From positions 3,410,001 through 3,474,000 of the forward strand of contig CM074762.1 in NCBI GenBank assembly GCA_037355855.1: a stretch of 64,000 nt of DNA. The letters run 5' to 3'. The DNA is from Pseudo-nitzschia pungens. Taxonomy: Eukaryota > Bacillariophyta > Bacillariophyceae > Bacillariales > Bacillariaceae. Of this stretch, positions 43,334-55,327 are shown piece after piece. Every line of letters starts with the position of its first letter. Position 1 is the stretch's first letter. Position numbers and translations under genes: made by a program. A model generated the notes under the pieces. The model was given only the letters and a program-made list of their open reading frames with translations, searched no databases and was not told the origin of the DNA.

Positions 43334-44068
43334 AGCAAATTCCTTACTTTTCTGCAGTAACTTCGAACTCTGCGTGGAATTTTTGTTCACTATGACCAGC
43401 TTATTAATCTCGCATCGCAGAGCCTGCAGTTTTTGACTTGACTGTTTGCATTTTCAATTACACTCATTTTCAAACTGTACGACGTAATAAATATCCTCAC
43501 TAACGTTATGACTCTTCAATCTAGATGAAGTCTTGGGAGCGTACGGAGGATGATGAATGTTTTGAACGAGCCATAACAAAAGGTGAAAATATAAAGAGAT
43601 CATAATAACATTATATTCATTCAGTATTGATGTTATACGTGTGCTCCTTTCGTTCATTCTTCGTGCTCTAAAATAATGATGTATGGACATAGCAATATTT
43701 CCTGGAAAACAAAGAAATGGAATAAGTACCTGCACTGCAGTTTGTTCGATTTAGAGACTAGAATCTATCTGTCGCAAGGTGCGTAAAGTAATAATGATAA
43801 ATCTAATTTTTGACTTTTGAGATGGTCGTGGCCTGATTTGAGAACAGACCCCGCCAAGCACGATGTGCAGCGTTGCTAAATTTCAGAGCGAACACGGTAT
43901 AACTAACTGCAGCAGGATCTGGTTGTTGTGTTCAAAATATTATGTGTCCGAGTGCCAAAATTTTGTTTCCATGGTATTCTAGGTGCATTCATCTATTTAC
44001 CGCCGCTCAGCCGATCCTTTCAACTATTCTGATTCCGTGGGAATTGGTTTGATCTACAGGTTCTGGAA
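43334..44068. other. Intergenic region between convergent genes
   Basis: No recognisable gene. A 93-codon minus frame at 43454-43735 is unsupported. Confidence 0.4.
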
Positions 44069-44817
44069 TCACGGGGCAAGTTTGGTTGACGACGTGTCTG
44101 ACGACGTGTCCGCCGACGATGTTTCGGGCAACGCCTTGAGCACATCGATAATGTTTCTCATTACATCGGATGTCGAAAGAATTCCTACCAGATTGTTGTC
44201 ATCGTCTACTACGCACAGTCGATGTTTCTGTTTTTTAGTTAGCATCTCTGCAGCATCTTTCATATTCGTATTGACATGAATAGTGAGCGCTGGCTCCGTC
44301 GCCAATTCTCCAACGGTGGTGGCAACAATTTTACGAGCGCTGATGGACATTTCCTTTTGCTTTTCTGGGTCTTCCATGTCAAAAGGAAGAAGTGCTCCAG
44401 TTTCTTCCTTTTGAATGAAATCAAAAGCACTCACACAACCAACCAAGTTGTTTGTTATCGGGTCGACAACAGGGGCGCCGTTGATTCCTGCGGATAGGAG
44501 AGAGAAAATGGCCTCGTCGACAGTGTCGGTAGTTTTGAGCGTTTTAGGATTCGGAGTCTGGAATGAATAGCAAGAAGATGGATATATAATAGAGTTATTC
44601 CATGAGGCTTCTTCTGTGTCGTTGTCTTTCTTCACAGCACAGTTTACTGAATTATCTTTCGTCATTCAACATTTTATCATCCGATCTTACCATACAATCC
44701 CGAACCAAGCGGGGATTTGTTTTCTTCGGTGTACCGACGAATACTCGCGTAAGGAGTGGAAAAAGCATATCCACTTGCTATGTACAGGGCAAATACAGAA
44801 AGGTGGAGATATTTCAT
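44069..44817 (-). CDS. CBS-pair protein, plastid-type presequence
   Basis: Two exons on the minus strand: 44817-44691 and 44613-44069 (the second boundary is the less certain). The 77-bp intron has a GTAAGA donor and the product is 223 residues. MKYLHLSVFALYIASGYAFSTPYAS is a signal core followed by an ASAFAP-like YAFST site. Two CBS domains follow: TPNPKTLKTTDTVDEAIFSLLSAGINGAPVVD...VGCVSAFDF, and ATEPALTIHVNTNMKDAAEMLTKKQKHRLCVVDDDNNLVGILSTSDV. CBS pairs bind adenine nucleotides and sense energy state; stand-alone plastid CBS proteins regulate thioredoxins in plants. That role here is an inference. Confidence 0.75.
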
Positions 44818-45850
44818 GGTAAGGATAATTTTGGTATGTTTGAATTGGTTTCTCGGTTGTCGTTCTCGTTCTCCTCGTCGTTCTCGTTGTATTCTTTTGC
44901 GTTTGCACAGAGTCAAACGTAAGGTTATGACGACAATCTTGAAATCGTTCTCATCGTGTCAAAGATTTTCGTCGTCTGAACTTGAGACACCAGAGGCCAG
45001 CAGAACGCAACATCAAAGATTGATTCATCTGCAGGAAAGCAAAAAACAAGAGCGTACCGTAACTACACGTACTCGGGCTACGTCAAGATGGAGTTCAGAG
45101 AGAACAAGGTTGTCAAAGAAGATACCGTTTGTACCGGTAAGGGCTTACCGTACCAGGGCACAAGTGACGAAGTGACCCCTCACGGAAAGAAAAACTTCAG
45201 TCGTGAAAAAAATAAGAAGCTGTATTTCGTATCATTATTATTCTTACTACGTAAGGTTACGAGTACCTTACCAATATTACAGTATTTTGATACGATTACG
45301 TACGTACCATACATAATATTATACCGTATCTTAGAAATGGGGAATTCTCATCATTATTTTTTAACAGGGTCTAAAAGAAGTAAGGTTTTATTGGTAGGAT
45401 TGTATTACGAAGTAAGCCTTACTTCGCATTATTTTTGAACGCCCTGAAAGAATTCGCGATTTGTTGTGAAAGTCCGAGTGGAAATCCGTTTGTTTGTACC
45501 CATTCTGTATCAATTACTAGTAATCAATTGGAAATGATATTATGTCTATTACTATTTTGGGTACCGTGTACTCGTATCTACGAAGCATTCCATACTACTG
45601 TCACTTTTGCTTTATTTGCTCAGTTGTTCGTTGATGAGATTTCGCTTCATCAACAAACAGCACCAATTTGTCTTCGCAGTTGCTTATTTTTTTTTGGTTA
45701 TGAAGTAATCCTTGTTTTGAGAAAACCTAGCACAGGATCTCTGATAAACGAGATGGGATTGAAAGACTGACTCGTTGGTTTCACTCTAACCCTTTGAGTC
45801 CAGTTCCAATCCGGTTTTACAAATCTGCAACATCGTGTGTGAATAACAGA
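44818..45850. other. Intergenic region with palindromic words
   Basis: No gene recognised. ATTACGAAGTAAG and CTTACTTCGC lie back to back near 45402-45430. GTAAGGTTACGAGTACCTTACC lies near 45251. Confidence 0.4.
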
Positions 45851-45921
45851 GCACCAGTGGTTTAGTGGTAAAATCCAACGTTGCCATCGTTGGGCCCCGA
45901 GTTCGATTCTCGGCTGGTGCA
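45851..45921 (+). tRNA. tRNA-Gly (anticodon GCC)
   Basis: 71 nt with no intron. The acceptor GCACCAG pairs with CTGGTGC (45914-45920), followed by discriminator A. The anticodon stem CAACG/CGTTG encloses the loop TTGCCAT, with anticodon GCC at 45883-45885. The T arm reads CCGAG-TTCGATT-CTCGG. A T-rich run follows at about 45926. The fold is complete, and GCC decodes Gly. Confidence 0.95.
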
Positions 45922-47810
45922 AACCTTTTCGTTTTACGTTCTACGGCAGAAGCTTTCGCCCTATCGGAATGTGTCTAACTCTTGGTCACAATAGGTGTTT
46001 TGTGTTTTCTTGTACTACGGTATTACGTGAGCCACCAGTAGTACGGTACCGGTAGGAGTATATTAAAACAATGTTCGTAGTAATCATGAACTCCTTGCCG
46101 ATATTCCAAAACAGCAACGCGTTATCACATTAGTACGGTACAAGTACTTGTAACGTCAGCAGCAATATTGCTGTTGGCAAGTTCAGGAAGACGATAAGAT
46201 GGGAGCGGGGTCGACGATCGTGATTTCGTCAAATCCATGTTGATACATATTTTCCTACCGATACGGTACCGTATCTATTCATCGCGAGAAACATTCTGAT
46301 CTTCATTTTCTCTGGATCCCAGCGGTTCGTCCGACGTTTCGAGCTGGTTTGGAGGTACCAGTAACCTTACCGGTACGCAGAGAGACATAATTGGCGGTGA
46401 AAAGCGCGATTGCCAGTGGCAGGGCGAACCGCCACTGCCAATGGGAATGCTGCAACGCATTGTTGTTACAGAATTGTTATTATTCGATTTGATGTTTGCA
46501 ATTCTTCGTTTGAGATCTTTGATTCGATTACCACCTGCAAGTACGAGTTCCAGCATTGTGTTCTCTGTCGCAATCGACAGAAAAAACAAGAAGACTTGAT
46601 GATGCAGGAGCAATCTTGCAGCCATTGTTCTTCATGTATGCCATGTTCGTGACAACTTCTATTTCTAATCGCATGCATGCAATCCACTTCGGTAAAACGG
46701 GAACGTCAAAATACCGTAATAGACATCCATGACAACAGTTTTCTCAATGCATTTCTAGTGAATGGTAAGATCTTAATGGCTACTCGTACCTTGCATTCCC
46801 AAATTCTAATACCGTATTGCATTTTTGCTATTTGTTTGGTTTAAATAATAATGAGAATAATGAGAATGTAAAAACTCTATTCGGTACGAGTATCTGTAAT
46901 CTATTCGATGTACTTGCACTTTTGTCAGTATCTTCCTTTTGATCAGAGTTGATCATCTCGAGAGACATACTTCCGTCACTCTATCAGGATGATGATGCTA
47001 CGAACAAACATACTCATACATGCCCTTCGTCTTTTAGTTCAACTGCGCAGATTGCGAAAACACGAAAAATCCGGCTTGGGGAGGGCCTTTCATGAGAGCA
47101 TCTGTGATGCTTTACAATCATCTTTTTATTATCAGCGACGACCAGATGCTCAGAAGCTGGCACACAATGGCTTCGAAGTTTGTGATTGGTGAAGGTGTGT
47201 TCTATACGAATAGAAAAAATAGGGAAAAGATCACACGTGTAATAAAAAGCCACGAATCCAACCGAGCCCTTCTTCTGGTAGATATCTTCTTGTTACGGGA
47301 ATCAGTGTCCGTGCCGAATCCCGAGAACACAGTGCATTGTAGGTATCTACAGTACAAAAACCATTCGTAAGTTTTTTCAAGACCCGAGTCAAAATGCATT
47401 CTTCGAGAGGTTCAAAAGAATTCGAGAAAAGGGAACAATTTACGTTATTGCTCCTTGAAATAAATGCCGCACACGCTTAATTTATGAATTGTGTTCCTAC
47501 GTCATGTGCGACCAAAGTAATGTCCAATTTCTAGCGTTGAAACAGAACTTTGATGGGTTCCTGTTTCTAGTTCAAGTTCCGGAAATAATGTTCTCTAATT
47601 TCGATAAGAAAACAAAACGACTTGTAATACCCAAAATAGAAATGTTCCCTACTGCTTTCTTCACTTTTACAATGGATGTGTTATGAGTATTAACTAGAAG
47701 TAGTTCGCATTTCCCTCAACTTCCTCGAACCTGACTGGGACGAAACTAAGTTTAGTTCTCTCATTCGCAACTTGCACTTCGCAATCGACCGAAAAAGTGA
47801 ACGGAAGACA
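45922..47810. other. Intergenic region
   Basis: 1.9 kb with no convincing gene. Short frames at 46410, 46989, 47092 and 47489 share no recognisable motif. CGGTACCGG and TACGGTACC words are frequent at 46020-46370. Confidence 0.35.
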
Positions 47811-50800
47811 ATGGCGAGACGTCACATGCACGAATCATCATCTGCCGCCGCGACAACAACAACTGCAGCGAGTCGACCAATCCAACTAACCCGATATTTT
47901 ATCGGCCGATCTCCATCCGTTTCTTCTCTGAATTTGAGTTCCGGCAGCTTGTCTTCTAAGAAATCCAAAGCTGCAGAGACTACGAAACCTGGCGAGAACG
48001 AGTTTGACAACCTGATGATTGCGCCACCGTCTCCGTGCGATACACCGCCTCGAAAACGATGGGAAGGGGCCTTGAATGTTTTCCTTCGAGGCAAGAATCC
48101 ACAGCATTCGCCGACGCTGTCGTCGTCTCCGTCAAGCAGTATTACATCCGTGCCGGTAGCGGAAGAAATGTCGACTGGCACGACTGGAAGTGGAGCTAGC
48201 TATTCCACAATCGGAGCTGGAACGAAGGGAACCAAGAAAAAGTCGTCGTTTTCGCTAATACCGGGGTCCAAACGCTTGGTCTCTCGCAATGTATCAGGAA
48301 AGACTGCTTCCCTTTCGTCAGTGTTTTCGAAAGGCGGTGGTAGCAGCAGCAGCGGCCGAATCAACCGAGGACACCAATCGATGGATGCACTAGATATTCC
48401 GTTGCGAAAGGGGCTAGAAAGATCTGGATCTGCTGCCCTGTCATGTTGCAATCCGGATGGTGGTTCTCCAAGGCAAACTGGGACAAGGCGGCAGCGGTCG
48501 GCGCCGCTTCCATCCTCAGCAATACCAATAGCAACGCAGACGAACATTCATTTTCCATCTTCCCTTCCAGAGGCTACTGAGATAGGTTCTCTCATGGATT
48601 TGAGAAGATCAGAACCTGTATGTGAACAAGCATCAGCATCGACAACAAGCGCAATATCAACAACTCCACCAACTTTCACGAGTGTGCTGAACCAACAATT
48701 GAGGGGGTATGGTTCTTTCCATAACATGAACAACAATTCCACTTCCGGGTATCCGTCAACTTCGAATCTAGAACCAGTAAGCTCAATGGATCGTTATACC
48801 AATCCAGTAGTCAGCGAAGGGAAGGAACTCAATTCTACGTCATCGGCTCCGTCATTAACGCAGCTTCACCGCGTACGATCGAATTCACGCACCTATATAT
48901 ACACTTCAAATTCCAATTCCAATTCTCGCTCGAATACGCCAGTGAAACAATTTCAGTTTCCAACTCAGGAGGAATTGGATGTGCCGAATATGCCTGAAAT
49001 GCCTTCATTGAAAAGAATGAGCAGCTACAATAGATTACGAGTACCATGTTCGGACTACCATGACGTTGGTCTAAACCTCGATGACTCGGACAACAGTCAC
49101 ATGGATGATACGCAGCAGCATAGACAGGATCAGTTGCGATCGAGCGCGATGCTGGATCCTCGCAACGTTCCGAAGAGTTATGGTTCTAGCTATACAACTC
49201 CAACCGTGATTACCGACTGCGGCGTCCCTGAACCGCCAGAAACCCTGAACGAAATGCTTGGAGGCATCGGTGGGATAGTCACGGTACATTCTTCCTCTTC
49301 GTCCCATTTGCTGAGCAAATTGGAACAACTTCAACAAGGAATGCCGGCGTCGCCTTCGACCAAAAAAGCATTCACGAAGATTCACAATTCATCCGAATAC
49401 GGCAAAGATGCAAACAGTCCCTTTCTCGGTGGAAGGAGGGCTTCCAACTGTGATTTGGCGGGTGCGTACAGGTCCTACAACATCAACAACCAATTCTTGA
49501 GTGGCGAAGGCCGAACAGCTCAGTACGGATCGCTTCCAAGAAACTCAATGGCTGGATTTATCGGAGGACAAGCCCATCAAATCGCAGAGGAAAATCTCAT
49601 TTCTTCTACGACTCTGCTCAGCAAATCGCTTCCTCTTAACAATTCTTTTGGAGAAAATTCCACAAAAACGAGCGTTCGTCTTCTGAAACCGATTCAAAGT
49701 GCCGACTCTTGGTCACAGGGTAGAAGGTACTTGATTGCACCCGCTGCCTTGGCGGCTTCTCCATTAAGCACGGTCCATAACATGACGGGATTGTCCATTC
49801 AATCAGCCACAGATGCTACCGCGTCCGTGGATCCTTCCCGAACAATCGACTTGGGAGATGCGTTTATGACTTATGTAGGAGACAAATATCATCTCTCCTT
49901 CGGCAAATGGTCGTCTTGCAGACTAGTTCTCCGAAAAAACTATCTTTTCGAATACGACTATTCTTCTCCTTTGACTAGTCTTCCACGCGGGGTTGCCCAC
50001 CTACAGCATGCAAGTGCTCACGCCCAGAAAGATTTCGATGACGCATTAGAATTACACTTTTATGCGAGTCCCTGCGCCAAATTGGACCGAAGAGTTCTCC
50101 TGATCCGAGTCAAAAACAAAGACGAACGTGACCATTGGATTACTTGTTTGAACAGGGCTGCCAAACTTCGGATAGACGACCTATGGGAATTCGAGGAAGA
50201 TCGTCCTCTGGGAAGTGGGCGGTATGCTTCTATTTTTCCTGCTCGACGAAAGATACCGAAGACTTCAGACAGCAATGCGGAAGACGAGGATCGATGCGAC
50301 AAAGAACGCTCTCCAAAAGATACCGGTCGAAACAATGTTGCCCTAAAAATTATTGACAAAAACGAGTTTTGGCGACTCGTCATCAAAGGAAGAGAAAGAC
50401 GCGATACTGTTGTCCGTGAACTCGCCGTGCAGTCAACGCTGACTGCAAAATTGGGAACAGAATCGAGCTTTTTGCCAATTCATGGTTATTTTGAAACGTC
50501 CGATCACGTTGTCATTGAATTAGAACTTCTCGATGGAAAAGATTTGTTTGACTATATTTCGTCAAAGGGAGCTTTAGAAGAGGACGAAGCGGGCTATATT
50601 GTCCGCGATATTTTGGTTGCATTGGATAGCATGAGTGAAGCCGGAATCGCTCACCGTGATATCAAACCAGCAAACATCTTGATGACAACCTGTGACGAAT
50701 CCAAGTGCGGAAAGTCGGTCAAGATTGGCGATTTTGGGATGGCTACATTGGTGGGTGTGGACGGGCTTGTAAGAGGCCGTTGCGGATCACCTGGATATGT

Positions 50801-51167
50801 AGCTCCCGAGATCTTCGAGGCCGGGCCAGGGGAAGGTTATGAAAACCGGATAGATATATTCTCGGCTGGAGTTACCTTGTACTTGATGCTTTGCGGGTAC
50901 GAGCCATTTTATGGCGAAACCGAGAAGGAACTGATCAAAGCAAATAAGAACGCTGAACTCGACTTTCCCGATAGTGAATGGGGTCGCATATCGCCAGAAG
51001 CTCTGGATTTGGTGTCGAAGATGCTAACGACAGATCCCAACGAACGAATCACTGCTAAGGAAGCACTCGAACATCCATGGATCACAAAACTCGAACCGAG
51101 TGTGAAATCCAACGCTAAACGCTATTCTGAAAGTGCGCAAGAAACGGGTGTTTGTGGCGTAATGTGA
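47811..51167 (+). CDS. PH-domain Ser/Thr protein kinase (CAMK-like)
   Basis: 1118 residues in one exon from the ATG at 47811. Residues 1-680 are Ser/Thr/Asn-rich and apparently disordered. A PH-like domain covers about 686-790 (TYVGDKYHLSFGKWSSCRLVLRKNYLFEY ... LIRVKNKDERDHWITCLNRA). The kinase runs from about 792 to 1089: LGSGRYASIF, Lys846 in VALK, HRDIKPANIL with Asp950, DFG and APE. All catalytic residues are present, so it should be active. The C-terminal lobe (AGVTLYLMLCGYEPFYGET, LVSKMLTTDPNERITAKEALEHPW) is CAMK-like. A PH domain before a CAMK-type kinase recalls protein kinase D, but no C1 domains are seen; membrane lipid binding may control it. Confidence 0.9.
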   Translation: MARRHMHESSSAAATTTTAASRPIQLTRYFIGRSPSVSSLNLSSGSLSSKKSKAAETTKPGENEFDNLMIAPPSPCDTPPRKRWEGALNVFLRGKNPQHSPTLSSSPSSSITSVPVAEEMSTGTTGSGASYSTIGAGTKGTKKKSSFSLIPGSKRLVSRNVSGKTASLSSVFSKGGGSSSSGRINRGHQSMDALDIPLRKGLERSGSAALSCCNPDGGSPRQTGTRRQRSAPLPSSAIPIATQTNIHFPSSLPEATEIGSLMDLRRSEPVCEQASASTTSAISTTPPTFTSVLNQQLRGYGSFHNMNNNSTSGYPSTSNLEPVSSMDRYTNPVVSEGKELNSTSSAPSLTQLHRVRSNSRTYIYTSNSNSNSRSNTPVKQFQFPTQEELDVPNMPEMPSLKRMSSYNRLRVPCSDYHDVGLNLDDSDNSHMDDTQQHRQDQLRSSAMLDPRNVPKSYGSSYTTPTVITDCGVPEPPETLNEMLGGIGGIVTVHSSSSSHLLSKLEQLQQGMPASPSTKKAFTKIHNSSEYGKDANSPFLGGRRASNCDLAGAYRSYNINNQFLSGEGRTAQYGSLPRNSMAGFIGGQAHQIAEENLISSTTLLSKSLPLNNSFGENSTKTSVRLLKPIQSADSWSQGRRYLIAPAALAASPLSTVHNMTGLSIQSATDATASVDPSRTIDLGDAFMTYVGDKYHLSFGKWSSCRLVLRKNYLFEYDYSSPLTSLPRGVAHLQHASAHAQKDFDDALELHFYASPCAKLDRRVLLIRVKNKDERDHWITCLNRAAKLRIDDLWEFEEDRPLGSGRYASIFPARRKIPKTSDSNAEDEDRCDKERSPKDTGRNNVALKIIDKNEFWRLVIKGRERRDTVVRELAVQSTLTAKLGTESSFLPIHGYFETSDHVVIELELLDGKDLFDYISSKGALEEDEAGYIVRDILVALDSMSEAGIAHRDIKPANILMTTCDESKCGKSVKIGDFGMATLVGVDGLVRGRCGSPGYVAPEIFEAGPGEGYENRIDIFSAGVTLYLMLCGYEPFYGETEKELIKANKNAELDFPDSEWGRISPEALDLVSKMLTTDPNERITAKEALEHPWITKLEPSVKSNAKRYSESAQETGVCGVM

Positions 51168-51396
51168 TTTCGTTTTGCACCAAGACTCAAGAAAAAAATG
51201 CTATGCAACAAGGAACGCTTATAAAATATATAGAATAAATTCCAAGGTTTAACATTATTTTGCCCTGACTCTGTACGGTACGTGTACGTGAAATGCGCAG
51301 CAAATAGTTCTATTCATTCTCATCATTACCTTTTGCTTCAAAGTATGGAAGCCTTGGTAGATTCAGTGTTCGGGTCGATTCTTCGGCGCAACGATG

Positions 51397-52577
51397 GTCA
51401 GTTCAGTATTTTTCTCATGATGCTACGGGCCTTTTCCTTCACTTCTTCGAGCATACCTTCCGGTTTGAGCAAGGCAGATACAGCTTCGAGCACACCTTTC
51501 CTTTTCCATCATTTCATTGGGAAGTTTTTCGCAAGCGCTTTCGAGAAGTTCCAAGGGTAAACATCGAATCTGACCGCTGCTTTCAAACCGGTTCACGCAA
51601 TGGATGAGCATGGGCAGCAATCGTTCGAAATCTTTTTTCTTCAAGAGAGTCTTTTGTTTGGCGCAGATGGTCAGGATCCCCAGCGCGTACATTGCCACAT
51701 CGTCCTCGCGGTCCCAAACTTCGTTCCTTCTCAAGACCTCGAGACATCCCGGCACGACATCCACGCCGTTCAGGTCTTTTTTTTCGATCGAATCGTCTTT
51801 GATCGTGTTGGCAATGGCGTAGAGCGCCGCCACAAGGACGTCCGCGTTCCGCGTCTCGGTGCCGTTTGACGACGCGAGTCGGAACACGCAATCGGTGGCG
51901 TCCTTCAAAAGCGAGAGCTTGTGCGTCTTGTCCGTGATGTTGCGGGTTTCTTCCCCATTGACCGTCCTGCCCAGCGCAATCCATATGTGCTTCGTGGCCG
52001 AAACCGTGCCGCGCCCGACCGCAAATTCTTTGTTGGCTCGGAGCAAGATCGGGATTCCGTTGCGGTGGACGATCGTCTTTGCCATATCGGTGGCAGCCTC
52101 TCGGATTCCTTCCGTCTCATTCCACCGGAACGAAAGAAAATCCGCAATGACGGCTGCGACGGTCGTTGCGCAATTCGTGTCGAGCAGGTTGGCCTCGAGA
52201 AAATCCAGGGTTCTCGCAACGCCACCGTAGTCGCGAAAGCTTTCCATCAGCTCCCTCTTAGATTCGGTGGTTGTCGTCTCGTCCACCAGCCATGTTTGCA
52301 GTTGTTTCAGTGCCCGGAGGGCTCTCGTCGGCACGGACGGATGGTCCATCTCGGAAAGTTGCCTCGAAACAGCCTTTGGCGAGGGCGGGCATCCGGCGGT
52401 GGCCTCCGCCGCGGCATCCGCGGAAGCAGCCAGATCCACATCCACAACCGCTGCCGGGTCGCTGCGTTGGAACGACGAGCCAACGGAGTCCGGGTCGAAA
52501 CGCCGGCGTTTCCGTTCCGGTGGCTCGGACCGAAACGATTTGTGGTGCTTCTTGAGTTGAGACGTTGTTGACGGCAT
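51397..52577 (-). CDS. ARM-like helical repeat protein, single-base frameshift near 3' end
   Basis: The open frame 52577-51423 gives 384 residues, but the last part (after EMMEKE, near 51497-51499) reads as unlike protein. Dropping one A of an AAGGAAAGG run continues as GVLEAVSALLKP and VKEKARSIMRKIL to a stop at 51397, a natural ending for this type of helical repeat. The N-terminus is basic (RKRRRF) and Ala-rich, the body a series of helices (RTLDFLEANLLDTNCATTVAAVIADFL; PLELLESACEKLP) like armadillo repeats. No specific family. GC content is higher than in neighbouring genes. Either an assembly error or a recent mutation. Confidence 0.7.
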
Positions 52578-53217
52578 CGGTCGACGTTGGGTATTGTAAA
52601 TTCCGTACCGTTGGCTATACAGACTGCGACCCGGAAGAAAATTAAAAATAGGGCGTTTGGGTTTCCATCACCTGATTATCGAAGTAATTACGAGTATCTT
52701 AACCTTACTGCTTGTCGTTTCGTTCCATCTCGACAGACGTGCATCACGCTTGTCTTTCGAAGTAACCTTACTTCGTAAAGCATTACGAAGTACGAAGTAT
52801 TATTTTTCGCGCCATCGTCTAATTTCTAACTTAGCCTAAGATTACAGCTACCGGTACGTACCGGTACCGGTAACCTTACAGTGTGACTGGTGAGACACAG
52901 TCCCGCATCACTTCGGTAACATTACGGTACAAGGGTAATATCACACTTTTTTTGGGTAACCTCACACTTTTTCCTTACACTTTTCAACCACTTACAGAAC
53001 TTTCCAAACATATGAACGTATCTCCGTCAGAACGTTCTTCTTCTTAATTAAGAACCAACTATACTTAACTAACTTTTCACTTAATTAACATGCACCTCTA
53101 ATATTAATTAACTCGCACCTCCCCTACACCCACCGTACCGGTACTAATTGTACGCCAAACAATTTTTGCACCTCCATGGTCAACATACAGTGTACTCTTA
53201 CCGTACACTAGCACCTC
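52578..53217. other. Intergenic region
   Basis: No gene is seen. CTTACTTCGTAAAG and TTACGAAGTACGAAGTA words lie at 52772-52800, and a TACCGGTACGTACCGGTACCGG cluster at about 52850. AATTAACTTAATTAA tracts follow at about 53040-53115. Confidence 0.4.
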
Positions 53218-53450
53218 TATCGAATCGCACCACAATCGCTCGCACGTCTATCAACTCGCACCTCTATCACCTTGCACCTCTATCGACTTGCACCTCTATC
53301 GCTCGCGTCTTGCACCTCTAACGCGCGCGTCTTGCACCTCTATCGCTCGCGTCTTGCACCTCTATCGCTCGCGTCTTGCACCTCCATCGCATCGACCTGC
53401 TGCACCTCCATCGCGTCGTCCTGCTGCACCTTTATCGATCGATCGCACCT
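53218..53450. repeat. GCACCTCTATCG minisatellite
   Basis: A tandem array of TTGCACCTCTATCGCTCGCGTC and shorter GCACCTCTATCG variants, including CTGCACCTCCATCGCG. It resembles the 32.5-kb array in being GC-rich and in being followed by a similar AT-rich tail at 53490-53530. Confidence 0.9.
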
Positions 53451-53718
53451 TTATTTCGTCAAAAATGTTCTACTCAGCTCCCGGTACAAATTCTACATAC
53501 TCAAATTTGAATTTTTTCATTGGCTCATCCAATCGTCTGTCTTTCCCCGCCCTACGTAAATTCTACAGGGCCAAAAGTAGTACTTCTATCCATTTGCCCG
53601 CAACTCTGGACAGAACTACCAGAATTTTCCCTGTAGAATCACACGTACTGTCTGTTCCCCCATCTCTACGTAAAACTCCCTAGTAGACATTTTAAAGTGA
53701 ACCTCTATCGCAGACCGG

Positions 53719-53879
53719 CTGAGTGCTACAGGGTTAGGGTTGCTAATGCTACCCTACCATGCTACCATGCTAAGATACTATGACACCTATCCCAAACAGT
53801 TATTAAGCGAGCTAGCATAGTATCTTAGCATGGTAGCATGGTAGGTTAGCGTTTGCAACCCTAACCCTGTAGCACTCAG
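53719..53879. repeat. Palindromic 161-bp element
   Basis: CTGAGTGCTACAGGGTTAGGGT at the left end is the reverse complement of the right end (ACCCTAACCCTGTAGCACTCAG). The arms (about 65 bp, with a few mismatches) include CATGGTAGCATG words. TTAGGG/CCCTAA looks telomere-like but is short. Potential hairpin or small MITE. Confidence 0.85.
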
Positions 53880-54949
53880 GTACACTGTGCTAGTGCGGAT
53901 ACCCGGGGTATGTACAACTGGTATAAATCGTACGTGACTGGTCCGCTTCTCCACTGTCTGTCTGTCCCCCTTCTTCCTGTCCGCTTCCCCACTGTCTGCC
54001 TGTCCCCTATTGGTCCGCATTGGTTTTCTATTTTTACGATAAGTAAATGTGGCGCCAAACCTTTATCCGTTGGCGCCAAACCTTTATCCGTTGTGGACCA
54101 ACAAAGGGCATCCTGACGGAGGGAACAAATAGGTATAATGAGTGTTATAGAGGAAACGGACAAAAATAGAAGTCAACAATCCACCTGACTCTTGTGAAGA
54201 AATAAAGAAATGGTGGTACTATGACATACCTCCGTCGGGTCCATGGGTCCACGGATATCAGTTGGCTCCATCCGTAAAACCACTGAATGTTGACAATAAA
54301 GATGGGGAATAATCCGCCTCATAAATTGCCAGTTCATAATAATCAAAAAGCAACGTAAAGTTGATTCGTGATGCCATGGTGCGAATTGGTGCCTGAGTTG
54401 AGAATTGGTGGATTATACGCATCTTGATGGCTACTGACAAGGACGATTCCAGGCAGGAAAGGGAGCACAGCCTATCGGGAATAGTAATGGGGAGAAGCTT
54501 GCTATCAATGCCGACACAAAAATTGCTACTACGGTCATTGGTAATGTGACGCCATTGTTGAGGTGAAAAAGGTCGGAGAGTAGTAAGGTTTACCGCTGTG
54601 AATGACTGAAGGAGCAAGTTCCATTTGGAACTGGAGTATTACAAGACACATAAAACTGCGATTGGGAGAATGAAGAATGAGGATGTTATTCCACGACATT
54701 CTGTGATGGAGAAGAAGAACTCCTTACGTCATATTGATATTTTTCACCATCATACATTTTTTAGTTAAAGTACGTAATGTTGTATGTTTAAAAAAAAATG
54801 TAAATTTACCCTGAAAAAAGTGTGAGGATACCCCACGTCCAAGATTACCGGTAAGGTTATTACATACCGGTGTCGGTGAACCGTCGGTAGCAAAACGATA
54901 ATTATGTACGAACTAAGGTTTACGTATTACTGTAAAACCATGTAAGAAT
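53880..54949. other. Intergenic region
   Basis: No gene recognised. A 21-bp direct repeat of TGGCGCCAAACCTTTATCCG lies at about 54049-54091. The minus frame 54258-54617 is unsupported. Confidence 0.4.
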
Positions 54950-55327
54950 GAGTCATTCCCGAAATAGGATTACTTATTTTTTAAGTAGACATAAACATGA
55001 AACTTTGTATTTCGGAAACACATAAAAGGCTAATTTAAGTAACTGGTTACTTAAATCGCTACAGTGAGGGGGGTCTCACTGTAGCGACATAAAAAATAAG
55101 TAAGGAATTCTTGACTAAATGAAAACGAGTCCCACAACGCCTGCCGGTCATTGGAACCCGCCAATGACTATACTGAGAGTTTTTGTTTTCATTCAACGGG
55201 ATTCCAAATTCTGATAAAGGGCTCGACCGTTAAAAAATTATAAGAATTTTCCGTTATTGCGCGCCATAAATAAGTAACTCGGGGGTTACATAAACGATAT
55301 ATGTAACTTCTATTTCGGGAATGACTC
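54950..55327. mobile_element. MITE-like element, 378 bp, with hairpins
   Basis: Perfect 18-bp terminal inverted repeats (GAGTCATTCCCGAAATAG, and its complement at 55310-55327). It is flanked by AAT on both sides (54947-54949 and 55328-55330), a 3-bp target duplication like PIF/Harbinger elements. Inside are three hairpins: 11-bp stem at 55033-55056, 13-bp stem at 55056-55087, and GTCATTGG/CCAATGAC. No coding capacity. The left end with its flank (ATGAGTCAT) is an AP-1-type bZIP word. Confidence 0.85.

Noticed and set aside
45000..45440. Possible tRNA-like or snRNA hairpins among the GGTAAGG words
   Set aside because: No cloverleaf or conserved RNA sequence could be built.
51921..52571. 216-codon plus-strand frame and several overlapping frames
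   Set aside because: Antisense shadows of the GC-rich ARM-like gene.
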